NCBI GenBank assembly: GCA_002162825.1
Contig: MAAU01000012.1
Span: 1-62,929 of the forward strand
From: Gammaproteobacteria bacterium 54_18_T64
GTDB taxonomy: Bacteria; Pseudomonadota; Gammaproteobacteria; Pseudomonadales; Porticoccaceae
Direction: 5' to 3'
DNA length: 62,929 nucleotides
Shown here: piece after piece, positions 55,481 to 62,929 of the stretch
Layout of the letters: the number at the start of each line of letters is the position of its first letter
Position numbering within the stretch: the stretch's first letter is position 1
Position numbers and translations under genes: made by a program
The notes under the pieces: model-generated
The model's database searches: none
What the model saw: the letters and a program-made list of their open reading frames with translations, nothing else
What the model was told of the DNA's origin: nothing

Positions 55481-56098
55481 ATGAAGTTATTCCTATCGTT
55501 AGTGCTCACCTGCGTGGCGGGTTTCAGCCAGTCGGCATGCGCCCTGCTTATCGGTAACGATGAGGTCGATGGTCGCAATAGCTTGTACGCCTCAGACTGG
55601 GGTCATGCCTACAAGGGGGGCAGTGATCTTGAATACGATGCGCTGTTGCGCGGTAATCCGGCAAGGGCCTTTGAGGTTGACGATATGGCCTATGGCTTTT
55701 CCTCCGGCGATAAACTGCAGATCAGTGCCAGCGGTTGTGTGGTTGATCTGGGAGAAGAATGTACCAGCCCTGGCTACGATGGCGGCCTTTATCGAGGCCT
55801 GCATGTCTACGGTTTGATTGGTTTATGGAGCACAGATGCGGCATCGATAGCCGCACTGGATCTTAGCCATGGTAATCCTGCTTTTTTTATTGGCAGTTTA
55901 CTTGAGCTCATCGTCCCCGATTTTAGCGCGCCTCTCTATCTCTTTATGGCCAGCAACGACGGTATTTTTGCGGATAATAGCGAGTCTTATTCCGTTCGCA
56001 TCGACAAAATATCGCCAGTGCCGGTGCCACCTGCCATCTTCCTTGTCGTATTGGGGCTGTTGCTGGGTAGAGGTTTTGTCTACAGGCGAGTGTGCTAG
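55481..56098 (+). CDS. Secreted protein with PEP-CTERM-like C-terminal tail
   Basis: This 205-residue product starts MKLFLSLVLTCVAGFSQSACA (signal peptide). The mature part is acidic, with two Cys (SGCVVDLGEECTSPG) and many Asp/Gly/Tyr. The last 26 residues read VPVPPAIFLVVLGLLLG followed by an Arg-containing end. This is the VPxPA-hydrophobic-helix-Arg architecture of exosortase (PEP-CTERM) sorting signals. No exosortase is in the window. The earlier in-frame ATG (55469) lies outside the signal peptide. Confidence 0.7.
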   Translation: MKLFLSLVLTCVAGFSQSACALLIGNDEVDGRNSLYASDWGHAYKGGSDLEYDALLRGNPARAFEVDDMAYGFSSGDKLQISASGCVVDLGEECTSPGYDGGLYRGLHVYGLIGLWSTDAASIAALDLSHGNPAFFIGSLLELIVPDFSAPLYLFMASNDGIFADNSESYSVRIDKISPVPVPPAIFLVVLGLLLGRGFVYRRVC

Positions 56099-56413
56099 GC
56101 GCGAAGCCTTTTGTAATGACCATGTTTTGCCCCCCAGCTAAGTGATTTCTGGGGTCGTGACGTAGCGCCCCCTGTGCGTTACCGCCACTTGATATATCGC
56201 CTACCTTTGCCCCGGCAATGGTTTTTTACCTGTCTTTGTCGCCTATCTTTGCCCTTCCTAGAGTCAGACGCCCAAAGAGCCTGTTCGTGCTTATGCACGG
56301 GCTGTATAATCGCGGCCATTTTGCCAGACTATGAATTGTCGCCACGGCGCAAGGCCTTGTTATTTTTGGCGCCATGATTCATCACCGGCCTTATTCCACG
56401 TGGGAAAACACCT
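56099..56413 (+). promoter_or_regulatory. prfC upstream region with candidate promoter
   Basis: No gene is visible in this gap. A TATAAT hexamer at 56305-56310 is a good -10 for prfC, but no convincing -35 is seen. A stem (CGTGC...GCACG) lies just upstream. A tandem CCTATCTTTGCCC-like pair (near 56199 and 56240) is also present. Confidence 0.35.
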
Positions 56414-58000
56414 ATGGCTGACGCCAGCTTTGTCAATGAAGTGAAGAAGCGACGCACCTTCGCGATCATCTCTCACCCCGATGCGGGTAAGACCACCATG
56501 ACCGAAAAAATGCTCTTGTTTGGCAATGCCATTCAGGTTGCCGGTACGGTGAAGGGCAAAAAGAGTGACCGCCACGCCACCTCCGACTGGATGGCGATGG
56601 AGAAGGAGAGGGGCATTTCTGTGACCTCCTCGGTGATGCAATTTCCCTACAAGGGCTGCACGGTGAACTTGCTCGATACCCCCGGCCACGGTGACTTTTC
56701 GGAGGATACCTACCGTACCTTAACGGCGGTCGATTCGGTATTGATGATGATCGATGGCGCCAAGGGTGTTGAAGACCGCACCATTAAATTGATGGATGTC
56801 TGCCGCCTGCGCGATACCCCCATTTTGACCTTTATCAATAAAATGGACAGGGAGGTGCGCGAGCCCATCGATGTCCTCGATGAGGTCGAAACTGTACTAA
56901 AAATTGATGCCGCGCCGATCAACTGGCCACTGGGCATGGGCAAGGCCTTTAAGGGCGTTTACGACCTCTATCGGGACAAAATCCACGTCTATCAACAGGG
57001 GCAGGGCAGCCACGTGCCCGACGATGTAGTGATCGACGGGCTCGACTCCGATGCGGCGCGCGAACTACTCGGATTTGAGTACGACAATATCCGTGATGAA
57101 ATTGAGCTGGTGCGCGGAGCGGCCAATGTCTTCGACCTCGACTCCTACCTCAATGGCAGCATGACCCCGGTGTTTTTTGGCACCGCCCTGGGTAACTTTG
57201 GTGTGCGCGAGATGCTCAATCACTTTGTGCAATGGGCCCCCGCACCCATCGGTCGCGACACCATTGATCGCCACGTCGAACCCGTTGAAGAGCCCCTAAC
57301 AGGCTTTATTTTTAAGATTCAGGCCAATATGGACCCCCGCCACCGGGACCGCATCGCCTTCATGCGCATCTGTTCGGGCAAGTACCGCCAGGGCATGAAG
57401 ATGCGCCATGTACGCATTAAGAAGGATGTCAAAATTGCCGATGCCGTGAGTTTTTTGGCCGGTGAGCGCAGCAGTGTCTCCGAGGCCATTGCCGGCGATA
57501 TTATCGGCCTGCACAACCATGGCACCATACAAATTGGCGATACCTTCACCGAGGGCGAGGTGCTGAAATTTACCGGCATTCCCCACTTTGCCCCGGAGCT
57601 GTTCCGCTCGATAAGGCTGAAAGATCCTTTAAGAATGAAGCAGTTACATAAGGGTTTGAAGCAACTTTCCGAAGAGGGGTCGACCCAGGTTTTCTACCCC
57701 AAACAGAACAACAATATTGTTGTCGGCGCGGTGGGCCAACTGCAATACGAAGTGGTCGCCTATCGCCTTAAAGATGAATACGGCGTCGAGGCCATTTACG
57801 AGCCGGTCAATGTCTATACCGCCCGCTGGGTCGATAGCGAGGATGAAAAAGCCCTCGAGGCCTTTATACGCAAGGCCGCCGACAACCTGGCCATCGATGG
57901 CGGGGGCCACCTCACCTACCTGGCCCCGACGCGGGTCAACCTGAGTCTGGCCGCCGAGCGCTATCCAGAAATCGAGTTCTTTTCAACCCGCGAGCACTAG
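56414..58000 (+). CDS. prfC: Peptide chain release factor 3
   Basis: This translational GTPase removes RF1/RF2 from terminated ribosomes. The 528 residues start with a G domain: G1 [10 protein letters not shown] (19-28), switch [18 protein letters not shown]3 [11 protein letters not shown]4 INKMDR. RF3-specific domains 2 and 3 follow. The length matches E. coli RF3. A strong hairpin follows the gene. Confidence 0.97.
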   Translation: MADASFVNEVKKRRTFAIISHPDAGKTTMTEKMLLFGNAIQVAGTVKGKKSDRHATSDWMAMEKERGISVTSSVMQFPYKGCTVNLLDTPGHGDFSEDTYRTLTAVDSVLMMIDGAKGVEDRTIKLMDVCRLRDTPILTFINKMDREVREPIDVLDEVETVLKIDAAPINWPLGMGKAFKGVYDLYRDKIHVYQQGQGSHVPDDVVIDGLDSDAARELLGFEYDNIRDEIELVRGAANVFDLDSYLNGSMTPVFFGTALGNFGVREMLNHFVQWAPAPIGRDTIDRHVEPVEEPLTGFIFKIQANMDPRHRDRIAFMRICSGKYRQGMKMRHVRIKKDVKIADAVSFLAGERSSVSEAIAGDIIGLHNHGTIQIGDTFTEGEVLKFTGIPHFAPELFRSIRLKDPLRMKQLHKGLKQLSEEGSTQVFYPKQNNNIVVGAVGQLQYEVVAYRLKDEYGVEAIYEPVNVYTARWVDSEDEKALEAFIRKAADNLAIDGGGHLTYLAPTRVNLSLAAERYPEIEFFSTREH

Positions 58001-58044
58001 CCACACACTTGAGCTGTGGTTCTTTAAGCTCATTCACGCTACTT

Positions 58045-58076
58045 CAAAAGCAATTGACTGCCATCAATTGCTTTTG
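58045..58076 (+). terminator. 13-bp hairpin after prfC
   Basis: CAAAAGCAATTGA (58045-58057) and TCAATTGCTTTTG (58064-58076) are exact complements with a 6-base loop; the right arm ends in TTTTG. It works as a likely terminator of prfC. Confidence 0.65.
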
Positions 58077-58173
58077 CCAAGATCCACTTAGATAATCGAT
58101 AAACCTATGCTAGTGGCACAGCATTGGCCCTATAACGATAATCTAAAGGGGAAGCCTGAATGAGAAAAGTCCG

Positions 58174-59334
58174 ATGAAAAAAGCGACACGAATCGAGATG
58201 GTTGAGCGGGCCTTTACGCTGCTCGATAACAAAGACACGACCCGAGTCGACGATGTTTACTTAAGCCCCGTTGACTCTTATACCTGCAAGGATTGGCTGG
58301 CTCAGGAAGAGGCCATCCTGTTTAAGGACTACCCCCTGCTAGTGGCATTTACCTGTGACCTGCCCAATGCCGGCGACTTTATCACCAATGATGACATTGG
58401 CGCGCCGCTGCTGGTGGTGCGCGATAGAGACGGCGGCATCAATGCCTTCTTCAACACCTGTCGCCACCGCGGCGCCAAGCTGGCCAACGGCTGTGGTCGC
58501 GCCCAGGCGGGCTTCACCTGTCCCTACCATGCCTGGACCTATGACTTTACGGGTAAGCTGCGCGCGATTCCCGACCAGGTGAGTTTCCCCGGTGTCGACA
58601 AGGCCGAGCACGGCCTAGTGAAACTGCCGGTAGTAGAAAAGTACGGCATGATTTGGCTGTGCCCGACAACGGGTAAGGATTTTGATATCGACGCCCAGTT
58701 GGGCGGCCTGGATAGTGGTTTTGTAGAGGATTTACAGGCCTTCGAGTTTACCGACTACCACCCCTACAGCCAGCAGCGCATGCACTGCAAAATGAACTGG
58801 AAGATGATGCTCGACACCTTCCTCGAGCCCTACCACTTTGCACCCCTTCACCCGACTACTGTTGGCCCGCTGCTGTATCACAACCTTTGCCTACTCGACA
58901 CCTATGGGCAAAATCTGCGCGAAGCGGTAATTCGCAAATCCATTCAAAAGCAACGCGATCAACCTCGCGAGAGCTGGGACATCGTGCCCGATTCGGCCCT
59001 GGTGTATTTACTCTTCCCCAACGCCGGCCTGGTAATGCAGCGCGACCATGTCGAGCTGTGGCGCTCCTATCCCATTCCCGGCAAGCCCGATGAATGCATC
59101 GTGCAGATGGACTACTACATACCCGAGCCCGCCGAGACCCAGTCGGCGAAAGACCACTGGGAGCGCAACATGGATCTGGCGGTACGCACCGTACTGGAGG
59201 AAGATATTCCCGGTGTCGAGGGCATACAAGCTGGTCTCAGTAGTGGTGCCAATAGTCACTGTACCTTTGGCCGCAACGAGCCGGCCCTGATTCATTTTCA
59301 GCGAGAAGTGGCCAGGGCGATAGGGCGGGCTTGA
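58174..59334 (+). CDS. Rieske-type aromatic ring-hydroxylating oxygenase, alpha subunit
   Basis: This 386-residue oxygenase alpha subunit has a Rieske 2Fe-2S domain with Cys96, His98, Cys116 and His119 (CRHRG...CPYHAW). The mononuclear-iron domain has EPYHFAPLH (His221, His226). Electrons must come from a reductase or ferredoxin, and none is adjacent. Such alpha subunits act on aromatic, steroid or quaternary-amine substrates; which one is unknown. It is the last gene before the cassette region. Confidence 0.92.
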   Translation: MKKATRIEMVERAFTLLDNKDTTRVDDVYLSPVDSYTCKDWLAQEEAILFKDYPLLVAFTCDLPNAGDFITNDDIGAPLLVVRDRDGGINAFFNTCRHRGAKLANGCGRAQAGFTCPYHAWTYDFTGKLRAIPDQVSFPGVDKAEHGLVKLPVVEKYGMIWLCPTTGKDFDIDAQLGGLDSGFVEDLQAFEFTDYHPYSQQRMHCKMNWKMMLDTFLEPYHFAPLHPTTVGPLLYHNLCLLDTYGQNLREAVIRKSIQKQRDQPRESWDIVPDSALVYLLFPNAGLVMQRDHVELWRSYPIPGKPDECIVQMDYYIPEPAETQSAKDHWERNMDLAVRTVLEEDIPGVEGIQAGLSSGANSHCTFGRNEPALIHFQREVARAIGRA

Positions 59335-59786
59335 GTCGGTAGTCTCTTTGTGGCGGGCGGGGTTTTCTATCCTGTTTTTCCACGACCAAGCACCTTAAAT
59401 ACTTTGTCTCAGCGGCTCCCTGTTTATGGTATGGCGTATTTGATAAAGCAAAGAAATAGGCCTGCCTGATATTAACGTGCGCGCTGTGTTTATAGACAGT
59501 GTATTGGTCTTGTGCCAGCAATTTTGCGTGTTATCATTCCTGAGCTTGCGCGATATCATTCCGCTGTTTTTGGAAAGAATATAATAATCAATGGCTTATG
59601 GTTTTACGAGGGGAGGATACTGCGCAAAAGGTAAGGGAATATGGCGCATGCGCGTTTAGCGCGGCAGGGAGTTATGTATGCTTATAAATAGTGCTTTAAA
59701 TCAAAGGCTTGCGGGCAAGCGGCGGATATTGAATTCGACAAAGCGCGCATGCGCGATATACAAATATTAGGCTTCAAGGAGGAGTA
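59335..59786. other. Leader region of the cassette array
   Basis: No gene is visible. The gap contains two copies of the palindromic motif GCGCATGCGCG (59644-59654 and 59745-59755). Just before the first cassette start codon it has ATTAGGC (59766-59772), which resembles the GTTRRRY crossover box of integron sites. It may be a degenerate attI or attC, or it may carry the array promoter. No integrase gene is present. Confidence 0.4.
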
Positions 59787-60476
59787 ATGAACAAATTACC
59801 AACTGATAACTTATATAAGTTTGTTGCTCTTTCAGGCGTAACATTAGCGATAGCGTCGATTTATCTTTTTGTATCTAAAGTTTATGAATATAAAGATAAC
59901 TTGTTAGCGCATAAAGACGAACTTGAATTTCTAGGACCAGTTACACAGACTGGTGCAATAATAGGTTTACTTTTAGCTGGAGTTGGATTTTATTTGTGGT
60001 ATATAAAGCTTCAAAAACCGGCTGATTTAGAGTTAGAAGAAAAAGTAAAAATCGCACAAGTACAGTCCCAAAGAGATAAAGAAGCTCTAAGATTGAATAA
60101 ATATCAAACTATTTATGAAGAGCTTTCTAAATTAGAGCATCAAACAAATTTTACCAATTTCCTAATGCTGGGTGACTTAGCTTATGGAAGAAAATTTGAC
60201 CCAAGCCAGGTTCCTAAAAGTGATAGAAGTACGCTGAAAATGCACATATCATTTTATGCGCCTAGTTTAGAGCGGGTTTACGAAGGAATTGAAAAATTAG
60301 ATAGCGAATTTACTCGTATACTATCCGAATTTATTCTAAAAGTAGACCCAACTGAAGAAGAGAAGAAGGAATTTATTGTTGGGGGCACAATGACCGCTAA
60401 AATGATCGTAAAAGAAATAGCTACACTAAAAATCAAATTGTCTGAAATAGTAAAAAATGAAACGTCAAAAGCCTAA
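59787..60476 (+). CDS. Cassette 1: two-helix membrane protein with coiled coil, unknown
   Basis: This 229-residue product is not recognised. Residues about 11-30 and 50-72 form two membrane helices with a short charged loop. Residues about 80-120 are a charged coiled coil (EEKVKIAQVQSQRDKEALRL). The remainder is a helical, mostly soluble domain. The ATG follows a strong AAGGAGG ribosome site. The TAA stop lies inside the GCCTAAC box of attC1. The architecture (membrane anchor plus cytoplasmic effector-like domain) is seen in some defence proteins, but nothing here proves that role. Confidence 0.8.
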   Translation: MNKLPTDNLYKFVALSGVTLAIASIYLFVSKVYEYKDNLLAHKDELEFLGPVTQTGAIIGLLLAGVGFYLWYIKLQKPADLELEEKVKIAQVQSQRDKEALRLNKYQTIYEELSKLEHQTNFTNFLMLGDLAYGRKFDPSQVPKSDRSTLKMHISFYAPSLERVYEGIEKLDSEFTRILSEFILKVDPTEEEKKEFIVGGTMTAKMIVKEIATLKIKLSEIVKNETSKA

Positions 60477-60548
60477 CAAGTTTGTCATGTGGGACCGCCA
60501 TTCCAACGCTTCGCGTTTTCATGTCGGCCCCATACAAAAGCGTTATGC
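60471..60548 (+). repeat. attC site of cassette 1
   Basis: This spans 78 bases from GCCTAAC to GTTATGC. The inner part folds with imperfect pairing (TTTGTCATGTGGGACCG against CGGCCCCATACAAA), leaving unpaired bases of the kind needed for attC strand recognition. The cassette boundary is G|TT at 60542-60544. Confidence 0.8.
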
Positions 60549-60566
60549 TCAAGAAGAGTAATATAA

Positions 60567-61016
60567 ATGGATATTTCTGATTACATCTCGTTATTGCTAC
60601 AGCTTAAGAGCACCTCACAAACGATATGGGGATTTCTTTTGACTGGCTGCTTAGGCGCTGTAGCATTTATCGGCTCAGTAGATGCTATTAAGCTTCGTAC
60701 TCATGCATTTTTAATAATAGTCTTCATCGGTTTTGCAGTTAGTAACCATCACGCCCTGGATAAAAATTTTAAAGCTAGAGAAGAGGTGGCAAAATTGGTT
60801 AAAAACTGCGAAGACTATGATAAACATGAAAGTTTCATAGAACTGCTTACGCCTAAAGATAAATTTTGGCTGAATCAAAGTATAACGGCGCGTCAAGGAA
60901 ATCTGATTTTTCAGGCTTTAATGTCATTGTTGATTTTTATAGTTATGGGGTTTAGCGCACTAAAAGAGCATAACAAATCAAGCAAGCGGGACGCCGTAAC
61001 CGGCGCCCCTTCTTGA
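60567..61016 (+). CDS. Cassette 2: three-helix membrane protein, unknown
   Basis: This 149-residue product has three predicted membrane helices (about 20-40, 46-62 and 112-131) and a charged middle loop (EEVAKLVKNCEDYDKHESF). Translation runs on into attC2, so the last 17 residues (about KEHNKSSKRDAVTGAPS) come from the recombination site itself. I do not recognise the family. Confidence 0.8.
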   Translation: MDISDYISLLLQLKSTSQTIWGFLLTGCLGAVAFIGSVDAIKLRTHAFLIIVFIGFAVSNHHALDKNFKAREEVAKLVKNCEDYDKHESFIELLTPKDKFWLNQSITARQGNLIFQALMSLLIFIVMGFSALKEHNKSSKRDAVTGAPS

Positions 61017-61026
61017 GGCGTTAGGC
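60968..61026 (+). repeat. attC site of cassette 2 (59 bp)
   Basis: From GCATAAC to GTTAGGC is exactly 59 bases. The centre GACGCCGTAACCGGCG is self-complementary in part. It is nearly identical to attC3 (four or so differences in the shared part). It lies inside the cassette 2 reading frame. Confidence 0.85.
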
Positions 61027-61048
61027 CTGCCCGAAAAATGGAGAGAAA

Positions 61049-61651
61049 ATGAAATTATTTATAATTGTTTTAATTCAAATCGGGTTGGTTGGCTGTGCAA
61101 GCACTGGAAATATGGCTTCTTTCAGTGGCGCTAAAACCGATTATCAGTGGCCAGCCGAAGGAGATGTTGCCTATCTACAGCTAGAGACAGCAAAAAAGAC
61201 AGATGGTTTTGGTCTAGAGCCACATCCTCATACGGCGATTATTTATGATATGTGTGAATCTCAAGAAGAAGGGGAGTCTAAGTTTGGGTATGTAGGTGAT
61301 CTAAAAATATCTAGGAAGTCAAAGTATGGTAATCCAGCAATCGTAAAGGTTAAATCAGGAACACCGATGTTTCTCGCATTTGGTTTAATAAATCATATTA
61401 ATGGCTATGAATGTACTACTAAGCATATTTTCACACCAGAGAAAGACATTACATACACTTTTGTTAACTCAGTTTCTTGGTCAGCGTGTCCCACTAAAAC
61501 GAGTGCAGTTTTAAAGGATAGTACGGCCGTTCCAATAAAAGGTATCGAAAATTATGATAGCGCTACAGAAGAGCAGCTAATGCAGTTGGGTGTTAATCTT
61601 TCCAGGGTGCCCTGCAATGGCCTAACAAGTCAAGTAAGTGGGACGCCGTAA
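61049..61651 (+). CDS. Cassette 3: putative lipoprotein, unknown
   Basis: This 200-residue product starts MKLFIIVLIQIGLVGCAS, a clear lipobox (LVGC, Cys16). The mature part is a beta-rich soluble domain with several Cys (CESQEE, YECTTK, SACPTK), and there is no known motif. The stop TAA lies in attC3, so the final residues (LTSQVSGTP) are encoded by the site. It is probably anchored in the inner or outer membrane. Function unknown. Confidence 0.8.
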   Translation: MKLFIIVLIQIGLVGCASTGNMASFSGAKTDYQWPAEGDVAYLQLETAKKTDGFGLEPHPHTAIIYDMCESQEEGESKFGYVGDLKISRKSKYGNPAIVKVKSGTPMFLAFGLINHINGYECTTKHIFTPEKDITYTFVNSVSWSACPTKTSAVLKDSTAVPIKGIENYDSATEEQLMQLGVNLSRVPCNGLTSQVSGTP

Positions 61652-61678
61652 ACGGCGCCCCTTCTTGAGGCGTTAGGG
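61620..61678 (+). repeat. attC site of cassette 3 (59 bp)
   Basis: From GCCTAAC to GTTAGGG is 59 bases. It is very similar to attC2, sharing GGGACGCCGTAA, CGGCGCCCCTTCTTGAGG and CGTTAGG. The right box also acts as a short Shine-Dalgarno-like sequence 3 bases before the ATG of cassette 4. Confidence 0.85.
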
Positions 61679-61680
61679 CA

Positions 61681-62142
61681 ATGAATATATCTCCCAGGTA
61701 TTTAATTACTGGAATATTAAGTGTTTTTTCGTTAATAGGCGGCATATACATCGGATTCAAGATATGTGATGCGCGACAATTCGCCGTAGACACTCATATT
61801 TTTGTTCAGCAGTCAATCAAACTTGACCTTGCCAGGCGAGAAAGCACCCCAGAAGGCTACGAGGAAGCACTTAAGATGTATCAAGCATATCTCGACACTA
61901 GGAAAGGAGAATGGAATCTGCTTTTTGATGAAAGAACATATGCAATTGACTCTGCCCTTACCTATGCAAGATTAGCCAATTTAGCCAAGGACACAGGTGC
62001 AGATTTGAAGCGTGCCTCATACCAAAAGAAGGCGGAGTCATACTGCTCAATGACTAAATTTCGTGACTGCTCGGCGATAACACTTAGAGAAATGGCTACC
62101 CGTCTGGATAAAAAGCCCCTACTTCATGACAGTCAGGAATAA
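61681..62142 (+). CDS. Cassette 4: single-helix membrane protein, unknown
   Basis: This 153-residue product has one N-terminal membrane helix (YLITGILSVFSLIGGIYIGF). The helical soluble part looks TPR- or helical-hairpin-like (ESTPEGYEEALKMYQAYLD, YARLANLAKD), and a Cys pair (YCSMTKFRDCS) lies near the C-terminus. It is not recognised. Its ribosome site may be provided by the attC3 right box. Confidence 0.8.
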   Translation: MNISPRYLITGILSVFSLIGGIYIGFKICDARQFAVDTHIFVQQSIKLDLARRESTPEGYEEALKMYQAYLDTRKGEWNLLFDERTYAIDSALTYARLANLAKDTGADLKRASYQKKAESYCSMTKFRDCSAITLREMATRLDKKPLLHDSQE

Positions 62143-62147
62143 TAAGG

Positions 62148-62220
62148 CCCTAACAAGGCGCTGTTGTCGCAACCTACGGCCGCTGGGACGGCCTGCTGCG
62201 CAGTCCGCCCCAAAGCTTAG
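62148..62220 (+). repeat. Degenerate attC site of cassette 4
   Basis: It starts CCCTAACAAGGCG after the cassette 4 stop and ends near GCTTAG. The central part has GGCCG...CGGCC pairing. The right box does not match GTTRRRY well, so the site may be decayed or the array end. Confidence 0.5.
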
Positions 62221-62929
62221 AAGGGAAAATGGGGTCAAGTCTTTCCATGCCATATTTTCATTAGACATAAAGGGTAGCGCCCCCCTTTAATTCTGATGTT
62301 TGGCGCCTCGTTTGACCTAACTTGGTTTGGTTAAGGGCTGGCGCTGTAAACAAGCGGTAGTCATATCTGTTAGCTGGGGCTTTGTGTTATTGTGGCGCAC
62401 CACTTCCAGCCAGCAGGATATCTCTCCTGCGGTATTCCACCTTAGCGGACCTACTCGTTGACATTCGGCCAATTCTGGTCGGCACGATCCCGTCGTCGCC
62501 TCTGAGCTTTTCCCTCAAGGGGGATCTATGCCTACAAGACTGCTCGACTCATCTATCATCAAACGACCTGTTGTTCGCAAGAATGACATTGCAGCACGTA
62601 TTCCATCGCAACTTGTTTGTACTAAGCGCCGCACGGCAAGTTTTAAAGGACATCCATCTTCAATACTAGCGCCAAGAAATATGCTCTGGAGCCAAACATG
62701 GTCGTAGCGTCGTTATTTGTATATTGATTGAGGTGTGGCTGCTAAACGCGATGAAATCAGCTGCTATAAGGCCTGAGAAAGCGTGTATATATGATGATTG
62801 GACGAACTGATAGCGCCTCAGCTGTCTAGAAGAAAGGGTTTTTAATTGGTAAGGCTCAGTACTTTGACGCTATGTACTTTCAAACAGTCGTTTACAGTTG
62901 GCCATGCTCGGGGTACGTCGATAGTGCAG
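62221..62929. other. Unassigned region downstream of the cassette array
   Basis: No convincing gene family is seen here on either strand. The GGGGTCAAGTC motif (near 62231) is reminiscent of sequences flanking mobile elements. Near 62268-62289 there is AAAGGGTAGCGCCCCCC, similar to a motif near modC at 5102. One short ORF (62528-62707) has an AAGGGGGA ribosome-like site. The rest may be remnant or array-flanking DNA. Confidence 0.4.
62528..62707 (+). CDS. Possible short basic ORF (59 residues)
   Basis: ATG at 62528 is preceded by AAGGGGGA four bases upstream. The 59 residues are basic (MPTRLLDSSIIKRPVVRKND), with no known motif. Composition and length allow either a small gene or chance. Confidence 0.2.
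   Translation: MPTRLLDSSIIKRPVVRKNDIAARIPSQLVCTKRRTASFKGHPSSILAPRNMLWSQTWS

Larger units (their letters stand above)
59766..62220 (+). mobile_element. Integron gene-cassette array without integrase (CALIN), four cassettes
   Basis: Four AT-rich, same-strand genes are each followed by an attC-like site: 60471-60548, 60968-61026, 61620-61678 and a degenerate one at about 62148-62220. The sites carry RYYYAAC-like boxes (GCCTAAC, GCATAAC, GCCTAAC, CCCTAAC) at the left. GTTRRRY-like boxes (GTTATGC, GTTAGGC, GTTAGGG) are at the right. They lie at or inside the 3' end of each gene. Base composition drops sharply against the chromosome. No integrase gene is found in the window. All four products have membrane or lipoprotein signals. 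Confidence 0.85.

Overview
The window is chromosomal DNA of a gammaproteobacterium related to the Pseudomonas/Cellvibrio/Spongiibacter group. The evidence is gene order. The run leuC-leuD-asd-asd2-fimV-truA-trpF-accD-folC-SPOR protein-cvpA-purF-metZ, the moxR-DUF58-tgpA trio, topA followed by a DUF6586-like gene, and rmf beside rlmKL are all Pseudomonas-type arrangements. Genes for xenobiotic or lipid-like catabolism (Rieske oxygenase alpha subunit, extradiol-type dioxygenase, amidohydrolases, carboxymuconolactone-decarboxylase-like proteins, GSTs) suggest a marine or heterotrophic lifestyle. The exact genus is an inference and cannot be fixed from sequence reading alone. TTG and GTG starts are used often.

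Layout. 1-5.2 kb: an AT-rich, apparently acquired segment with tandem duplications, a decayed copy of the 3' end of modC, and a very large secreted FG-GAP/ASPIC-UnbV protein carrying two almost identical Cys-rich modules. 5.2-7.0 kb: modC and modB with no modA beside them. 7.1-18.9 kb: housekeeping genes (rmf, rlmKL, a glutaredoxin-like gene, a SirB1-type gene, tatD, slt, a universal stress protein, topA, a cNMP-binding protein). 19-21.5 kb: two amidohydrolases, one of them a pseudogene with several lesions. 21.6-24.6 kb: mnmC, whose methyltransferase half has lost its key motifs, overlapping a LysR gene divergent from leuC. 24.7-39.7 kb: the conserved amino-acid, purine, folate, fatty-acid and pilus gene block. 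The usual leuB is missing from its expected place after leuD. 39.8-43.7 kb: moxR-DUF58-tgpA. 43.7-51.6 kb: an accessory metabolic zone with an extradiol-type dioxygenase, GSTs, a LysR, and a CMD/SDR/thioesterase/CMD cluster. 51.9-59.3 kb: a spermidine-synthase-like gene, a diguanylate cyclase, dusC, a protein with a PEP-CTERM-like tail, prfC and a Rieske oxygenase alpha subunit.

59.77-62.22 kb: four AT-rich, same-strand gene cassettes, each followed by an attC-like site. Two of the sites are 59 bp long and nearly identical. No integrase is visible, so this is a CALIN (integron cassette array without an integrase in view). All four cassette products carry a membrane segment or a lipoprotein signal. 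The last 0.7 kb contains nothing I can identify.

The most interesting signals are the cassette array with its four unrecognised envelope proteins, the apparently catalytically dead MnmD half of MnmC, the near-identical internal modules of the giant secreted protein, and a tiny Cys-rich ORF with a near-ideal ribosome binding site.
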